Assembly (NCBI GenBank): GCA_947630285.1
Contig: CANRHD010000002.1
Span: 62,001 to 126,000, forward strand
Reading direction: 5' to 3'
DNA from: an uncultured Clostridia bacterium
GTDB lineage: Bacteria; Bacillota; Clostridia; Oscillospirales; Acutalibacteraceae
Length of the DNA stretch: 64,000 bases
Part shown: positions 1-8,356 of the stretch, in pieces
Layout: the number at the start of each line of letters is the position of its first letter
Position numbering within the stretch: position 1 is the first letter of the stretch
Notes under the pieces: generated by a model
What the model was told of the DNA's origin: nothing
What the model saw: only the letters and a program-made list of their open reading frames with translations
Databases searched by the model: none
Made by a program: the position numbers and the translations under genes

Positions 1-1083
1 GGTCACCATATGGGCAAAAAGGACGACGAGCTTTATACACGGTGGGTACAGTACGGAATTTTCAGCCCGGTGAACAGGCTTCACTCCTCCTCAAACGAGT
101 TTATGGGCAAGGAACCGTGGAAGTACAATAAATTTACCGAAAAGGCCGCAGTTGACGCCCTGCGCCTGCGCCACAGAATGATACCCTACATATATACCAT
201 GAACTACCGCACCCATCACGACGGGGTTGCGCTGTGCGAGCCCATGTATTACCGTTACCCGAAAGAAAAAGACGCCTACGGCTGTCCGAACGAATACTTT
301 TTCGGCTCGGAGCTTATTGCCGCCCCGATAACCGAACCCAAGAACAAAAAGACAAATCTTGCAGGCGTGGAGGTATGGCTTCCCGAGGGCAGATATACCG
401 ACATATTCACAGGCAGAATATACAAGGGCAAGGGGAAAATTAAAATGTTCCGAGACTGCTCCTCTATCCCCGTGCTTGCAAAAGAGGGCGCAATTATTCC
501 ACTTAGTGTAAACTACAGAACGAACGACAGCAAAAATCCCGACAGCCTTGAGTTGCTCATATACAGGGGGAACAACAAATTCTCAATGTACGAGGACGAC
601 GGCGAAACCATGAACTTTGAAAAAGGCGAATATGCGTTTACCGATTATGAAGTTAAGGAAAGCGATACCGGCGTGGAATTTACGATAAGCCCCGCCGCCG
701 GCGACGCAGGTGTTCTCCCCGAAGCAAGAAGCTATAAGCTTTCCTTTAAGGATATAGTCTGCGCCGACGCCTCGGTTTATATTAACGGCGAACCTGCGCA
801 GGCGGAAATTTTAAAGGGCAAAACGCTCTGCCTGTGCGTTAAAGGGATCAAGCCTGCGGACTCGGTAAGGGTAGAGCTTAAAAATGTCAGGGTTGCCGAC
901 AACGGCGACAAAAAGCAGAATTTGATTGAGCTTATTTCAAAATTCCAGGGCAATAACAACAAAAAGGCAATTAATTTCGATATGTTTGTTAAACGCCTGG
1001 GAGCGCTTCCGCCGTCCCTGCCGGCATGCTTTACACAGCCCATTAAGGAAATAGAGAAAATGCACAGCTTTGAAATTAAATAA
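1..1083 (+). CDS. GH31 alpha-glucosidase/alpha-xylosidase, 3' part (5' end outside window)
   Basis: The reading frame is open from base 1, so this is the C-terminal 360 residues of a longer enzyme. The opening GHHMGKKDDELYTRW followed by FSPVNRLHS matches the last strands of the GH31 barrel just after the catalytic acid, which should lie outside the window. After the barrel come the beta-sandwich domains with the GH31-like EVWLPEGRYTDIFTG and YEDDGET segments. The family hydrolyses terminal alpha-glucosidic or alpha-xylosidic bonds; substrate cannot be told from this part. The last ~60 residues (KKQNLIELISKFQG onward) look like an extra tail. No signal can be judged. The stop is followed 28 bp later by a terminator hairpin shared with the convergent gene. 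Confidence 0.88.
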   Translation, partial: GHHMGKKDDELYTRWVQYGIFSPVNRLHSSSNEFMGKEPWKYNKFTEKAAVDALRLRHRMIPYIYTMNYRTHHDGVALCEPMYYRYPKEKDAYGCPNEYFFGSELIAAPITEPKNKKTNLAGVEVWLPEGRYTDIFTGRIYKGKGKIKMFRDCSSIPVLAKEGAIIPLSVNYRTNDSKNPDSLELLIYRGNNKFSMYEDDGETMNFEKGEYAFTDYEVKESDTGVEFTISPAAGDAGVLPEARSYKLSFKDIVCADASVYINGEPAQAEILKGKTLCLCVKGIKPADSVRVELKNVRVADNGDKKQNLIELISKFQGNNNKKAINFDMFVKRLGALPPSLPACFTQPIKEIEKMHSFEIK

Positions 1084-1110
1084 TTGAGCATACAGTTAAA
1101 CAAATATTTA

Positions 1111-1141
1111 ACGGCGCAGAGTTAAAACCGCTCTGCGCCGT
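1111..1141. terminator. Terminator hairpin, left copy of a duplicated pair
   Basis: Perfect 11-bp arms ACGGCGCAGAG / CTCTGCGCCGT around a 9-nt loop, 28 bp after the GH31 stop. A nearly identical hairpin lies at 1677-1708 on the far side of the repeat element, so the two look like a duplication of one convergent terminator. Confidence 0.75.
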
Positions 1142-1676
1142 AGTGTATAGAAAAAGTATATGTCACTTGGCAATATGCACAAAAAGGAGTAAGATTATGG
1201 GAACCCCCGGCGAGGGTTCCCCACCGAAAAACAGTCCACCGGACTGTTTTTCGCCCCTCCTGCGCTTTTAAGGCGAGGGGAGCCGAACACACACCGGTTT
1301 TCAACGGCGGATTTACGCCCATGCTGTGTCATCGCCCTTGACAATACGACAGTATTTTCTTCGGACGCTTCCTTGCCTGAACGCAAATCCGCTCGGTGAA
1401 AACTGCTTTGCACTTAACGCAGAGCTATTTTTCGTGTGATTTTGCGTGCGGACGAGGAAGCCTTGCTGACGCAAGGCAACGAGGAGAAGCGTAAAAGCGC
1501 CGAAAAGAGTCTGCGTGAAGCGGCGTGTGTTCGGCTCCCTTCGCCTTAAGGACAGGTTTTTCGCAGTCTGCGGACTGCGACGGGGGCTTTGCCCCTCGAC
1601 CCTACCGTCTTTTTGAAAAAAGACGGACAAAAACTTTTAAACATTTTATTATTGAAAAACAGTTCCTCGACAGACT
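1142..1676 (+). repeat. Structured dispersed repeat, copy 1 (interrupted by a nested element)
   Basis: Starts AGTGTATAGA and ends TCGACAGACT, imperfect terminal inverted repeats. It shares most of its sequence with 63208-63464 and, reversed, with 24481-24697. Shared blocks are the AGGAGTAAGATTATGGG stretch, hairpins built on GGGAACC/GGTTCCC, CAGTCC/GGACTG, CGCAGTC/GACTGCG and GGGGC/GCCCC, and a final CCGTC...GACGG stem. Stem changes between copies are compensated on the other arm, which favours a folded RNA or DNA over a protein. Without the nested 278-bp insertion it is 257 bp, the same as copy 3. It codes for nothing recognisable; reading frames inside differ between copies. Confidence 0.8.
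1270..1547. mobile_element. Nested MITE-like element with 23-bp terminal inverted repeats
   Basis: The left end 1270-1292 (AAGGCGAGGGGAGCCGAACA and on) and the right end 1525-1547 are inverted copies with a single mismatch over 23 bp. Both ends sit in TTAA (1268-1271 and 1546-1549). The 278-bp interior has no plausible gene and contains smaller inverted repeats. It interrupts the structured repeat exactly between two blocks that are adjacent in copies 2 and 3, so insertion is the direct reading. No second copy was seen in this window. Confidence 0.72.
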
Positions 1677-1708
1677 GCGGCGCAGAGTTTAAAACAACTC
1701 TGCGCCGT
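1677..1708. terminator. Convergent terminator hairpin, right copy
   Basis: CGGCGCAGAG / CTCTGCGCCG arms followed by T-rich sequence on the plus strand (CCGTTTTTAT). It lies 32 bp after the stop of the minus-strand phosphatase gene and can serve both directions. It repeats the hairpin at 1111-1141 with changes only in and near the loop. Confidence 0.75.
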
Positions 1709-1740
1709 CCGTTTTTATATAAACCGTTTTGCCGTATTTA

Positions 1741-2688
1741 TTATTTTGCCGCTGTATCTTCCAGCTTAAATTCCGCAAATATCGGGAAATGGTCGGAGGG
1801 ATAAACGCCGTCGTATGTATCGGTAACGACCTTATAATCCTCAACCTTAATGCCTGTTTTTGAAATCATAAAGTAGTCTAAGCACTCATGGTCAAGGTCT
1901 TTTCCGAAGTCTTGGAAAGTGCAGGAGATCATGGGATTTTCAAGCTGATATTTTGCGTCGAGGAAATCCTTGGTGACATTTTTGTATGTGGTGCTATCCT
2001 CTCCGGCGTTGAAATCGCCCATAATCATACTCGGAAGTCCGCCGAACTGCGCAATTTTATCGAGCACAACACCTATGCCCTTAATTCTTGCCTCGTCGCT
2101 GATATGGTCAAGATGAGTGTTGAACACAACAAACTGCTTTTGCGAAGAGAGGTCTTCAAGTATTACATAACTGCATATCCTGTAGCACGCCGAGCCCCAG
2201 TCCCTGCTCATCTTCTCGGGCGTTTCGGAAAGCCAGAAAGAACCCTTGTCTATGAGCTTGTAGCAATCCGTTCTGTAAAAAATAGGACAGCCCTCCGTGT
2301 TTTTGGCGTTGTCCCTGTACTCAATTACAGAGTCAAAGCCTGTCAAACATTCGGTGAGATAGGCGTACTGCTTTTTGGTTACCTCCTGAAAGCCTATTAT
2401 TGACGGGGTTTGATTTTCTATGTTTTTGATTATCAAATCGGCTCTGTAAAACCAGCTTTTTTTGCCGAGATCGGTGGTATTGATACAGCGAACATTACTG
2501 CTCATTACCCTGATGGTGCCGGTGTCGGCAGGCTTGGAGGTGTAGGTAATTGCGTGCTTATGGCTCTCATAATACGGGTAGTAAGCGTAAAACCTGACCT
2601 GAACAATCGCAACTACCGCAATTATTACCGCAATCAGAGCAATTACAAGTCTTATTACGAGCTTTTTGCTGAGTTTAATCTTTTCCAT
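1741..2688 (-). CDS. Membrane-anchored endonuclease/exonuclease/phosphatase family protein
   Basis: 315 residues. One N-terminal membrane segment (about residues 10-30, rich in I/V/A) is followed by an extracytoplasmic EEP-fold domain. Family motifs are in order: SSNVRC, IGFQEV (metal Glu), NTHLDH (catalytic His), MGDFNA and the C-terminal SDHFPI. The fold cleaves phosphodiesters or phosphomonoesters of DNA, sphingolipids, inositol phosphates or other substrates; this one cannot be assigned further. Last gene of the operon that begins with the yfcE-like gene, 30 bp after the FliB-like gene. An AAAGGGG ribosome site precedes the ATG. Confidence 0.82.
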   Translation of the reverse strand: MEKIKLSKKLVIRLVIALIAVIIAVVAIVQVRFYAYYPYYESHKHAITYTSKPADTGTIRVMSSNVRCINTTDLGKKSWFYRADLIIKNIENQTPSIIGFQEVTKKQYAYLTECLTGFDSVIEYRDNAKNTEGCPIFYRTDCYKLIDKGSFWLSETPEKMSRDWGSACYRICSYVILEDLSSQKQFVVFNTHLDHISDEARIKGIGVVLDKIAQFGGLPSMIMGDFNAGEDSTTYKNVTKDFLDAKYQLENPMISCTFQDFGKDLDHECLDYFMISKTGIKVEDYKVVTDTYDGVYPSDHFPIFAEFKLEDTAAK

Positions 2689-2718
2689 AACAATGCCCCT
2701 TTTTTTAAAGTTAATAAA

Positions 2719-3720
2719 TTATAAAATAAACTCGGTAAGGGAAATAAGGTTTTCAAAGCTGAGCAGTCTGTTGTCCGCACACTCAAACTCCAAAAGCTCC
2801 ATATTGCTGTCGCTGTATTCAAATTCCTTTGAAATGTACTTTACAGCTTCCTCTTTGCCGAAGCTTTTATTTGTTTTAATATATAAAACGAACAGGTCAA
2901 AAAGCAAAATGCAGAGCTTAAAATGCGTAATGTAATCGTTGTCATACACGGCTTTTACAAAGTGCCTGAAAACAATATACGAAAAGAGCCTGAGCATATC
3001 GTTTTCGTTTATATCCGAGCGTTCTTCAATAAGCTCAAACGAAAAGCCTGCCGCATATTCGCTCCATTTTTTATCAAACGGCTCTGAAAGCCCGATAATT
3101 TCCGATATTGTCTTTTCAAGCTCGTTTATGCCGACGGTCTTTTTGCAGGCGTATGATTTTTGAAGGCTCTCTATGTAAGCGCAGCAGTCCTCTATTTTCC
3201 CGATTAAAGAGACGCCGTCTCTGCCGTTCAGCTTTTCAAAAAGCTTTTCCCTTATTTCAAAAACCCTTTTCGCCGTTGCCTTGTCAATATCGTTCTTTTC
3301 CTCATTATCGTCTGCGGATTTTATAAATTCAAGCGGCTTATCCGACGAAAACAGCAGTCTGCACGACTCCTCACAGCAAAGCCCCAGCCCAAAGTCCCTG
3401 TAATCGCCGTACCACTCGTAAAAACGGGGATGCTCTCGGCAAATATCGCACAAAAAGCTTTCGCCGCCCTCTATAATCAAATCACACAGATTGCCGCCGT
3501 TTAAGAACGGACAGCGTTCGTTTTCGTCTAAAATAAATTTAGGCGTTTCCTCGAGGGAAATATTTTTTAAAAGTCTGCCCCCGATTTCATCGTCCGCACT
3601 TTTATACTTTTCAAGCGTTTCCCCGTCGATGTCAATTTCCCAACCTATACAGCAGTTGTCCGAGCAATCGCCTGCCTTACAGGAAAACCGAGCATAAAAA
3701 TCAGGCATAATTTTAATCAT
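2719..3720 (-). CDS. FliB-like (flagellin lysine-N-methylase family) cysteine-cluster protein
   Basis: 333 residues. The N terminus carries FYARFSCKAGDCSDNCC, then ERCPFLNGGNLCDLI and LCDICREHPRF, a cysteine pattern typical of the FliB family and likely to hold an Fe-S cluster or metal. In Salmonella FliB methylates flagellin lysines. Many non-flagellated gut Firmicutes carry relatives whose substrate is unknown, and no flagellar gene is visible here, so the real target is open. It sits 27 bp after the fucosidase gene in the same operon. Confidence 0.72.
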   Translation of the reverse strand: MIKIMPDFYARFSCKAGDCSDNCCIGWEIDIDGETLEKYKSADDEIGGRLLKNISLEETPKFILDENERCPFLNGGNLCDLIIEGGESFLCDICREHPRFYEWYGDYRDFGLGLCCEESCRLLFSSDKPLEFIKSADDNEEKNDIDKATAKRVFEIREKLFEKLNGRDGVSLIGKIEDCCAYIESLQKSYACKKTVGINELEKTISEIIGLSEPFDKKWSEYAAGFSFELIEERSDINENDMLRLFSYIVFRHFVKAVYDNDYITHFKLCILLFDLFVLYIKTNKSFGKEEAVKYISKEFEYSDSNMELLEFECADNRLLSFENLISLTEFIL

Positions 3721-3747
3721 AGCTTAAGGTTCGCTCCTCTCGCCTTA

Positions 3748-5184
3748 TTATTCCGACTTGTAAAGCTCAAGCTTCAAAACGGTCGCCTTAACACGGTAAG
3801 AGGTTATTTTTATTTTGATTTTTCGGGTGCGCACGCTCTTTTTAAAGGGCACTATTTTTTTGTAGCCTATAACGGTTTTTTTGGCAACCGTTTTCCACCT
3901 GCCCGGCCTTTTCTCATAGCTTATTTCAAAGCTTTCTATCTGCTGTCCCGTCGCTATGTTTTCCATAAGTACCGCGCTGTCGATTTGGGTAAGCTCCCCG
4001 AGGTCGATTACAATTTCGGGAGTTTCGTCGTCCGCAGAGCACTCCCAATAATCATCGGAGTCCGACAGTACATTTTCTGCGGCATGCGTTTCGTCCTTTT
4101 GGGAAGAGGCGTGTGCCGTTTTGCCCTTTGCAAGGTTTTCGGGGAACGACCTTTTTAACTGCCTTGCAAAGGAATCGAGCGCAAGCTCGTCTGTCTTGCA
4201 GATAAGCCCCCTTGTATCGGGCGGAATGTTTAAAAGCAGAGCCGAATTGTTGCCGACGGAGTTCAAATAAATTTCCATAAGCTTATCGACGGATTTTACC
4301 CTGTAATCCTCATTTTCGTGATAAAACCAACCGGGTCTTATGGAGGTATCCGTTTCCGACGGGTACCAAACAAACTCCTGCGCTCCCCTTATGGCTTTCC
4401 TTGAGCCGAGATCCATTACCATCTCGTTGTGCTTTTTTCTGAATTTTTTGCTGTCCTCTTTTTGGGATCTCTCCTGCGTAAACTCATTGACCGCATAATA
4501 TGACGGCACTACGCTCCATTCGCTTTCCCTGCCAACGCCGGCCTCGTTGCCTACCCAGCGCACATCGGGTCCGCAGATACATATTGCGGCGTTCGGCTGA
4601 AGCTCCCTTATAACCTTGTAATATCCCGGCCAGTCATACTCCTGCACCTTGCCGTTTTTACCCTCTCCGCAGGCGCCGTCAAGCCATACGCAGAATATAT
4701 CGCCGTAATTTGTGAGCAGTTCCCGAAGCTGATTTTTATAGTATTCGTTATATTCTTCGCCCTTGCCGTAGCGTTCGTCGTGTCTGTCCCACGGCGAAAG
4801 GTAAACGCCGAATTTAATTGAGTGCTTTCGGCAGGCGTCGGAGACCTCCCTTACAACATCGCCATAGCCGTCACGAAACGGGCTTGCCTTAACGCTGTAG
4901 TCGGTGTACTTGCTCGGCCAAAGGCAAAAGCCGTCATGGTGCTTGCAGGTAAGTATAAGCGCTTTCATTCCCCCTGCCTTAATGCTTTTAACCCATTGTT
5001 CGGCGTCAAGCTCGGTGGGGTTGAATTTTGAGGGAGAGTCCGTACCGTCTCCCCATTCCTTTCCCGTAAATGTGTTCATACCGAAATGGCAAAAGGCATA
5101 AAACTCGTTTTTTTGCCATTCAAGCTGTCTTTTTGACGGCACTACCTGCGCCGCTTTTATGTACTCCTGCTGCAAACCGATCAC
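3748..5184 (-). CDS. Alpha-L-fucosidase, GH29, with C-terminal discoidin-like domain
   Basis: 478 residues, no signal peptide, so probably intracellular. Family features are FCHFGMNTFTGKEWG, the TCKHHDGFCLWPS segment and VWLDGACGE, whose Asp is the expected nucleophile. The GH29 barrel spans about residues 10-340. The C-terminal ~130 residues (TAHASSQKDE...YWECSADDETPEIVIDLG) read as an F5/8 type C (discoidin) sandwich. The GH29-B type usually cleaves alpha-1,3/4-fucose from branched glycans. Next to nagA, this suggests use of host glycan sugars (fucose and GlcNAc). Confidence 0.9.
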   Translation of the reverse strand: MIGLQQEYIKAAQVVPSKRQLEWQKNEFYAFCHFGMNTFTGKEWGDGTDSPSKFNPTELDAEQWVKSIKAGGMKALILTCKHHDGFCLWPSKYTDYSVKASPFRDGYGDVVREVSDACRKHSIKFGVYLSPWDRHDERYGKGEEYNEYYKNQLRELLTNYGDIFCVWLDGACGEGKNGKVQEYDWPGYYKVIRELQPNAAICICGPDVRWVGNEAGVGRESEWSVVPSYYAVNEFTQERSQKEDSKKFRKKHNEMVMDLGSRKAIRGAQEFVWYPSETDTSIRPGWFYHENEDYRVKSVDKLMEIYLNSVGNNSALLLNIPPDTRGLICKTDELALDSFARQLKRSFPENLAKGKTAHASSQKDETHAAENVLSDSDDYWECSADDETPEIVIDLGELTQIDSAVLMENIATGQQIESFEISYEKRPGRWKTVAKKTVIGYKKIVPFKKSVRTRKIKIKITSYRVKATVLKLELYKSE

Positions 5185-5242
5185 TTCCGTTTTATCTTTA
5201 TATTATGTACGGCGGTAAAACCAAATGTATTACACGCTCAAA

Positions 5243-6394
5243 TCAACAAATTATCTTTCCCCGTACCATAACGGAGCTGACATTTATATTTTCGTCAAAC
5301 AGTATAATATCTGCGTCAAAGCCCTCTTTTATCCTGCCCTTGGCGTCTGCACCGATAACCCTTGCAGGCGTAAGGGTCATCATTTTAACTGCGTCACAGA
5401 GCGAAGCTCCGACTTCCTTATACATATTCCTCACAAGCGAGGCGCTGTTGCAGGCGCTCCCGGCAAGCTTTGAACGGTCCGCCAGCAGCATAACGCCGTC
5501 CTCGTAAACCGCCTCAACTCCGTTACCCTGTATTATCCTTGTGCCGTTTTCAATTTCACTTGCGGAAAATTCAAGCCCGTCTGTGATAAGGTACATTTTG
5601 TCCGCTCCCTTAGCCTTGTATATAAGCTTCAAAACGCCGAGCGGCAAATGCTTTAAATCCGCTATGACCTGAACGGTAAATTCATCGTTTACAAGCCCTG
5701 CCTCGACGGTACCGGCATAGCGAAACGCTCCCCTTTTATGGCAGGAGGTGCAGGCGTTATAGATATGGGTTATATCGGAAAAGCCGTGCTTTAAAGCCTC
5801 GACCGCAACGCCGTAATCGGCGCACGAATGGGCTATGGAAACGACTGCGCCGTTTCTTTTCAGCTTTTCGCCCAAGAGGAACGCCCCGTCAAGCTCCGGA
5901 GCGACGCCCATCATTTTAATTACGCCCTTGTACCGCTCCAAAAAGCCGTCGTACCGAGTATTCTGCGGCGTAAAAATATTTTCGCTTTTCTGCGCTCCGC
6001 TCATTTCGGGAGAAAGAAACGGCCCTTCAAGATGCACGCCGAGTATGTTTTTATTCACCGACATAGCCTCTTTTACGCTTTCCGAAACGCCCGAAAGAAC
6101 ATCAAGGGGAGCGGAAAGAGCCGTCGGAAGAATTGCCGTTGTGCCGTATTTTGCGTGCGCCGAAGCCATTTTGAGTATATCGTCTTTTCCGCCCATTGCG
6201 GAAAAACCGCCGCCTGCGTGAACATGCAAATCAATAAAGCCCGGCGAAAGATACCGAGACTTTCCGTCTATAATTTCAGCGTTTTCGGCGTCTATGCGCC
6301 CTGCGACCTTTTCGATTTTTTCACCGTTTACAAGAACCTCGGCTTCTGTTATTTCATTTTCCCCGATTACTTTAACATTTTTATATAAAACCAT
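5243..6394 (-). CDS. nagA: N-acetylglucosamine-6-phosphate deacetylase
   Basis: 383 residues, normal family length. Amidohydrolase motifs: DLHVHAGGG, GVHLEGPFLSPEMSGAQ with the metal Glu, SIAHSCADY, THIYNACTSCHKRGA and LITDG. It converts GlcNAc-6-P to GlcN-6-P and acetate in amino-sugar catabolism and cell-wall recycling. It begins 12 bp after the yfcE-like gene and is followed by the fucosidase at 58 bp. No nagB or GlcNAc transporter is present in the window. Confidence 0.92.
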   Translation of the reverse strand: MVLYKNVKVIGENEITEAEVLVNGEKIEKVAGRIDAENAEIIDGKSRYLSPGFIDLHVHAGGGFSAMGGKDDILKMASAHAKYGTTAILPTALSAPLDVLSGVSESVKEAMSVNKNILGVHLEGPFLSPEMSGAQKSENIFTPQNTRYDGFLERYKGVIKMMGVAPELDGAFLLGEKLKRNGAVVSIAHSCADYGVAVEALKHGFSDITHIYNACTSCHKRGAFRYAGTVEAGLVNDEFTVQVIADLKHLPLGVLKLIYKAKGADKMYLITDGLEFSASEIENGTRIIQGNGVEAVYEDGVMLLADRSKLAGSACNSASLVRNMYKEVGASLCDAVKMMTLTPARVIGADAKGRIKEGFDADIILFDENINVSSVMVRGKIIC

Positions 6395-6406
6395 TTAAAA
6401 CGCCTC

Positions 6407-6880
6407 TTAATAAAGGTAGTTTATATAGCACAGAACTCCGCCCGTCCGCTCGTCAATGTCTATAATGCCGTAAGCTCCCTCACGGACGCTTCCCGGACAC
6501 ATATAATATATGCCGTCAACCTTTTCCGTTCTCGGCACATGGGTATGACCGTGCACAACTATATCCGCCCTCTTATCCCGTGCCGCCTGCTCAAGTATTT
6601 CGGTGCCGAATTTTACACCTTTTGTATGGCCGTGCAGGCAGTAGATTTTTTTGCCGGCAAGCTCTGTTATCTCCTCATCGGGCAGGCTTGAAGAAAAATC
6701 ACAGTTACCGGCAACCGCAACAAGAGTTTTATCGCTTAACAGCAATGAATTTGACTTAGTGTAAATATCCCTTTCCCCGTCGCCGAGGAAAATAACCATA
6801 TCCGCCGTCCTGTGGCGTGACAAAACCATATTTACCGACGCCATATCCCCGTGCGAATCAGAAATTACAACAGCTCTCAT
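6407..6880 (-). CDS. YfcE/MJ0936-family metallophosphodiesterase
   Basis: 157 residues. Calcineurin-like motifs are complete: ISDSHGD, GDGERD, GNCD, CLHGHTKG and VHGHTHVP. The family hydrolyses artificial phosphodiesters; the physiological substrate is generally unknown. It is the first gene of the minus-strand operon ending at 1741. A TTGCTT-17-TACAAT promoter reads into it (minus strand 6958-6930), overlapping the ribosome site of the divergent small gene. A GGGAG ribosome site precedes the ATG. Confidence 0.87.
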   Translation of the reverse strand: MRAVVISDSHGDMASVNMVLSRHRTADMVIFLGDGERDIYTKSNSLLLSDKTLVAVAGNCDFSSSLPDEEITELAGKKIYCLHGHTKGVKFGTEILEQAARDKRADIVVHGHTHVPRTEKVDGIYYMCPGSVREGAYGIIDIDERTGGVLCYINYLY

Positions 6881-6962
6881 TCATATTCTCCCTAAACAAA
6901 ACATAGTATTTACTGCCCTATATTTGAATATTGTACCATATTAAAGGAGGTAAAGCAATTAA

Positions 6963-7184
6963 ATGCCGAAAGATAATTCAGATAATTTTAACGACATTTT
7001 GGAAAACGCCAAGGGTAAAGGCAACAAAAACGAGCTTGGCAAATACCTTATGTCAAAGCTTTCAAACGAGCAGAACAGCGAGCTTCACAGAATTTTAAAC
7101 GACGACAAGGCTTTAAAGGATTTGCTTTCGACCGACAGGGCAAAGGAAATCCTGAAAAAACTGACGGGAGAAAAAGATGGATAA
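6963..7184 (+). CDS. Small acidic/basic protein of unknown function, first of three
   Basis: 73 residues, soluble, highly charged and predicted mostly helical (KYLMSKLSNEQNSELHRILNDDKALKDLL). The start ATG is preceded by a full AAAGGAGGT site at 6943-6951, spaced somewhat far (11-12 nt). It overlaps the next gene by 8 bp, so the pair is probably translationally coupled. I do not recognise the family; similar small proteins are common hypotheticals in this group of Clostridia. Confidence 0.68.
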   Translation: MPKDNSDNFNDILENAKGKGNKNELGKYLMSKLSNEQNSELHRILNDDKALKDLLSTDRAKEILKKLTGEKDG

Positions 7185-7509
7185 TATTAACGACCTGCTA
7201 AACTCAATAAGTCCGGAGGATATGGAAAAGCTCAAAAGCGTAGCAAATTCTCTGATGAACAATAACAACAGCGCAGGCTCCGCAGGGAACGGCGGCACAA
7301 AACAGCAGTCTGCCGGCGCATCAAACGCCAACGAAACAAGCGATTTGATTATGAGGGTCGCCTCCGCCATGAACAGGGAAAACGATAAGACCGCATTTAT
7401 AAAGGCTCTGCGCCCCCTGCTTAGCGAGGAACGCCGTCATAAAGCAGACGAGGCCATGAAATTTTTAAGGCTTATGGACGCCTTACCCTTGCTGAAAGGA
7501 ATGTTTTGA
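7177..7509 (+). CDS. Hypothetical protein with NNN/GS-rich linker, second of three
   Basis: 110 residues. An N-terminal helix pair (LLNSISPEDMEKLKSVANSLM) is followed by a low-complexity N/S/G/A stretch at about residues 27-50, then a helical C-terminal part (FIKALRPLLSEERRHKADEAMKFLRLMDALPLLKGMF). No membrane segment. It overlaps the genes on both sides. The C-terminal pattern of a short hydrophobic, helix-rich segment recurs in the third gene, which suggests the products interact. Function unknown. Confidence 0.68.
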   Translation: MDNINDLLNSISPEDMEKLKSVANSLMNNNNSAGSAGNGGTKQQSAGASNANETSDLIMRVASAMNRENDKTAFIKALRPLLSEERRHKADEAMKFLRLMDALPLLKGMF

Positions 7510-8024
7510 TGAAAGAATACAATTACGATGAAATTAAGCAAATGCAGGAAAAAGCGCTTGAACGGGTAAAGGATATGCAGTTAAAGACGCATCAGCTCAT
7601 AAGCGGCGAAAACGAAAAGACGCAGGAGCAGAAAAATTACCGTGAAAATTTCTACAATGCGGTCAAATCGGCGTCAAAGGCCGACTATATCAAAATGCCC
7701 GTAGAATACCCGGAGGAGATCTCCGACTACGAATCCTTTGAAAAATATTTCGGCGCAGACAGTAACGAAAGGGAGGACGATAATATCCAAGATAGCGTCA
7801 TTGAAATCCATGAGGAAAACGAAAGAGCCGGGGAAGCGGATAACGGCACGCAGGCTGAACCCATGCGCCGTGACGAAAGGGCTGTTTCGGCAAATGCGGA
7901 TATTAAGGCAGGCTCAATTACCGACGAGCCAGACAAGGCGCTTTTGCTTGCGCTGATTCTCTTACTGCAAGCCGATAATGCAGACGAAGAATTGCTTATG
8001 TCCCTGCTCTATATAATGCTTTGA
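7509..8024 (+). CDS. Hypothetical protein with hydrophobic C-terminal tail, third of three
   Basis: 171 residues from the ATG at 7509, which overlaps the previous stop (TGATG); a TTG at 7506 is the alternative. The N-terminal half is a charged helix (YDEIKQMQEKALERVKDMQ), then an acidic low-complexity middle, then a strongly hydrophobic end (ALLLALILLLQADNADEELLMSLLYIML) that could insert in a membrane or mediate packing. A terminator hairpin follows at 8050. Function not recognised. Confidence 0.66.
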   Translation: MKEYNYDEIKQMQEKALERVKDMQLKTHQLISGENEKTQEQKNYRENFYNAVKSASKADYIKMPVEYPEEISDYESFEKYFGADSNEREDDNIQDSVIEIHEENERAGEADNGTQAEPMRRDERAVSANADIKAGSITDEPDKALLLALILLLQADNADEELLMSLLYIML

Positions 8025-8049
8025 TAACGGAAAATTAAAGAGCGCTTTT

Positions 8050-8090
8050 AAAGCCGTAACCGAACGAAAATACACGGTTACGGCTTTATT
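8050..8090 (+). terminator. Rho-independent terminator
   Basis: Arms AAAGCCGTAACC / GGTTACGGCTTT (12 bp, perfect) with a T-rich tail, 26 bp after the third small gene. Confidence 0.85.
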
Positions 8091-8356
8091 TAAGGTTCGG
8101 CGCACCTCAAATTATGAAATTTCCGCTATAAATAAAATACAGAGCTTCTTTAAAACAATGTATGAAAATATGGCGAAATGTTTAAGCAAATATATTAAAA
8201 GCATAAGTGAAAATACAGGCAAAAATATGCAAAATACAAGCGGAAAATTCAAGCGTAAAAAAACAAAATATACGGAAAAATACAATCAAAAAATATGAAA
8301 AACAATTATTTTTAAATTCTCACACCGAATACAACTCTTAAATCGCAATGTTGATT
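8091..8356. other. A-rich stretch without a gene
   Basis: Very A-rich on the plus strand with many short AAAATA runs. I find no reading frame with a ribosome site, no clear hairpin and no recognisable fragment. It leads directly into the 22-bp tandem array and may be decayed accessory DNA. Confidence 0.5.

Noticed and set aside
1195..1630. Frames of 66-105 codons inside repeat copy 1
   Set aside because: They cross the nested element, are not conserved in the other copies, and the bases fit hairpins.
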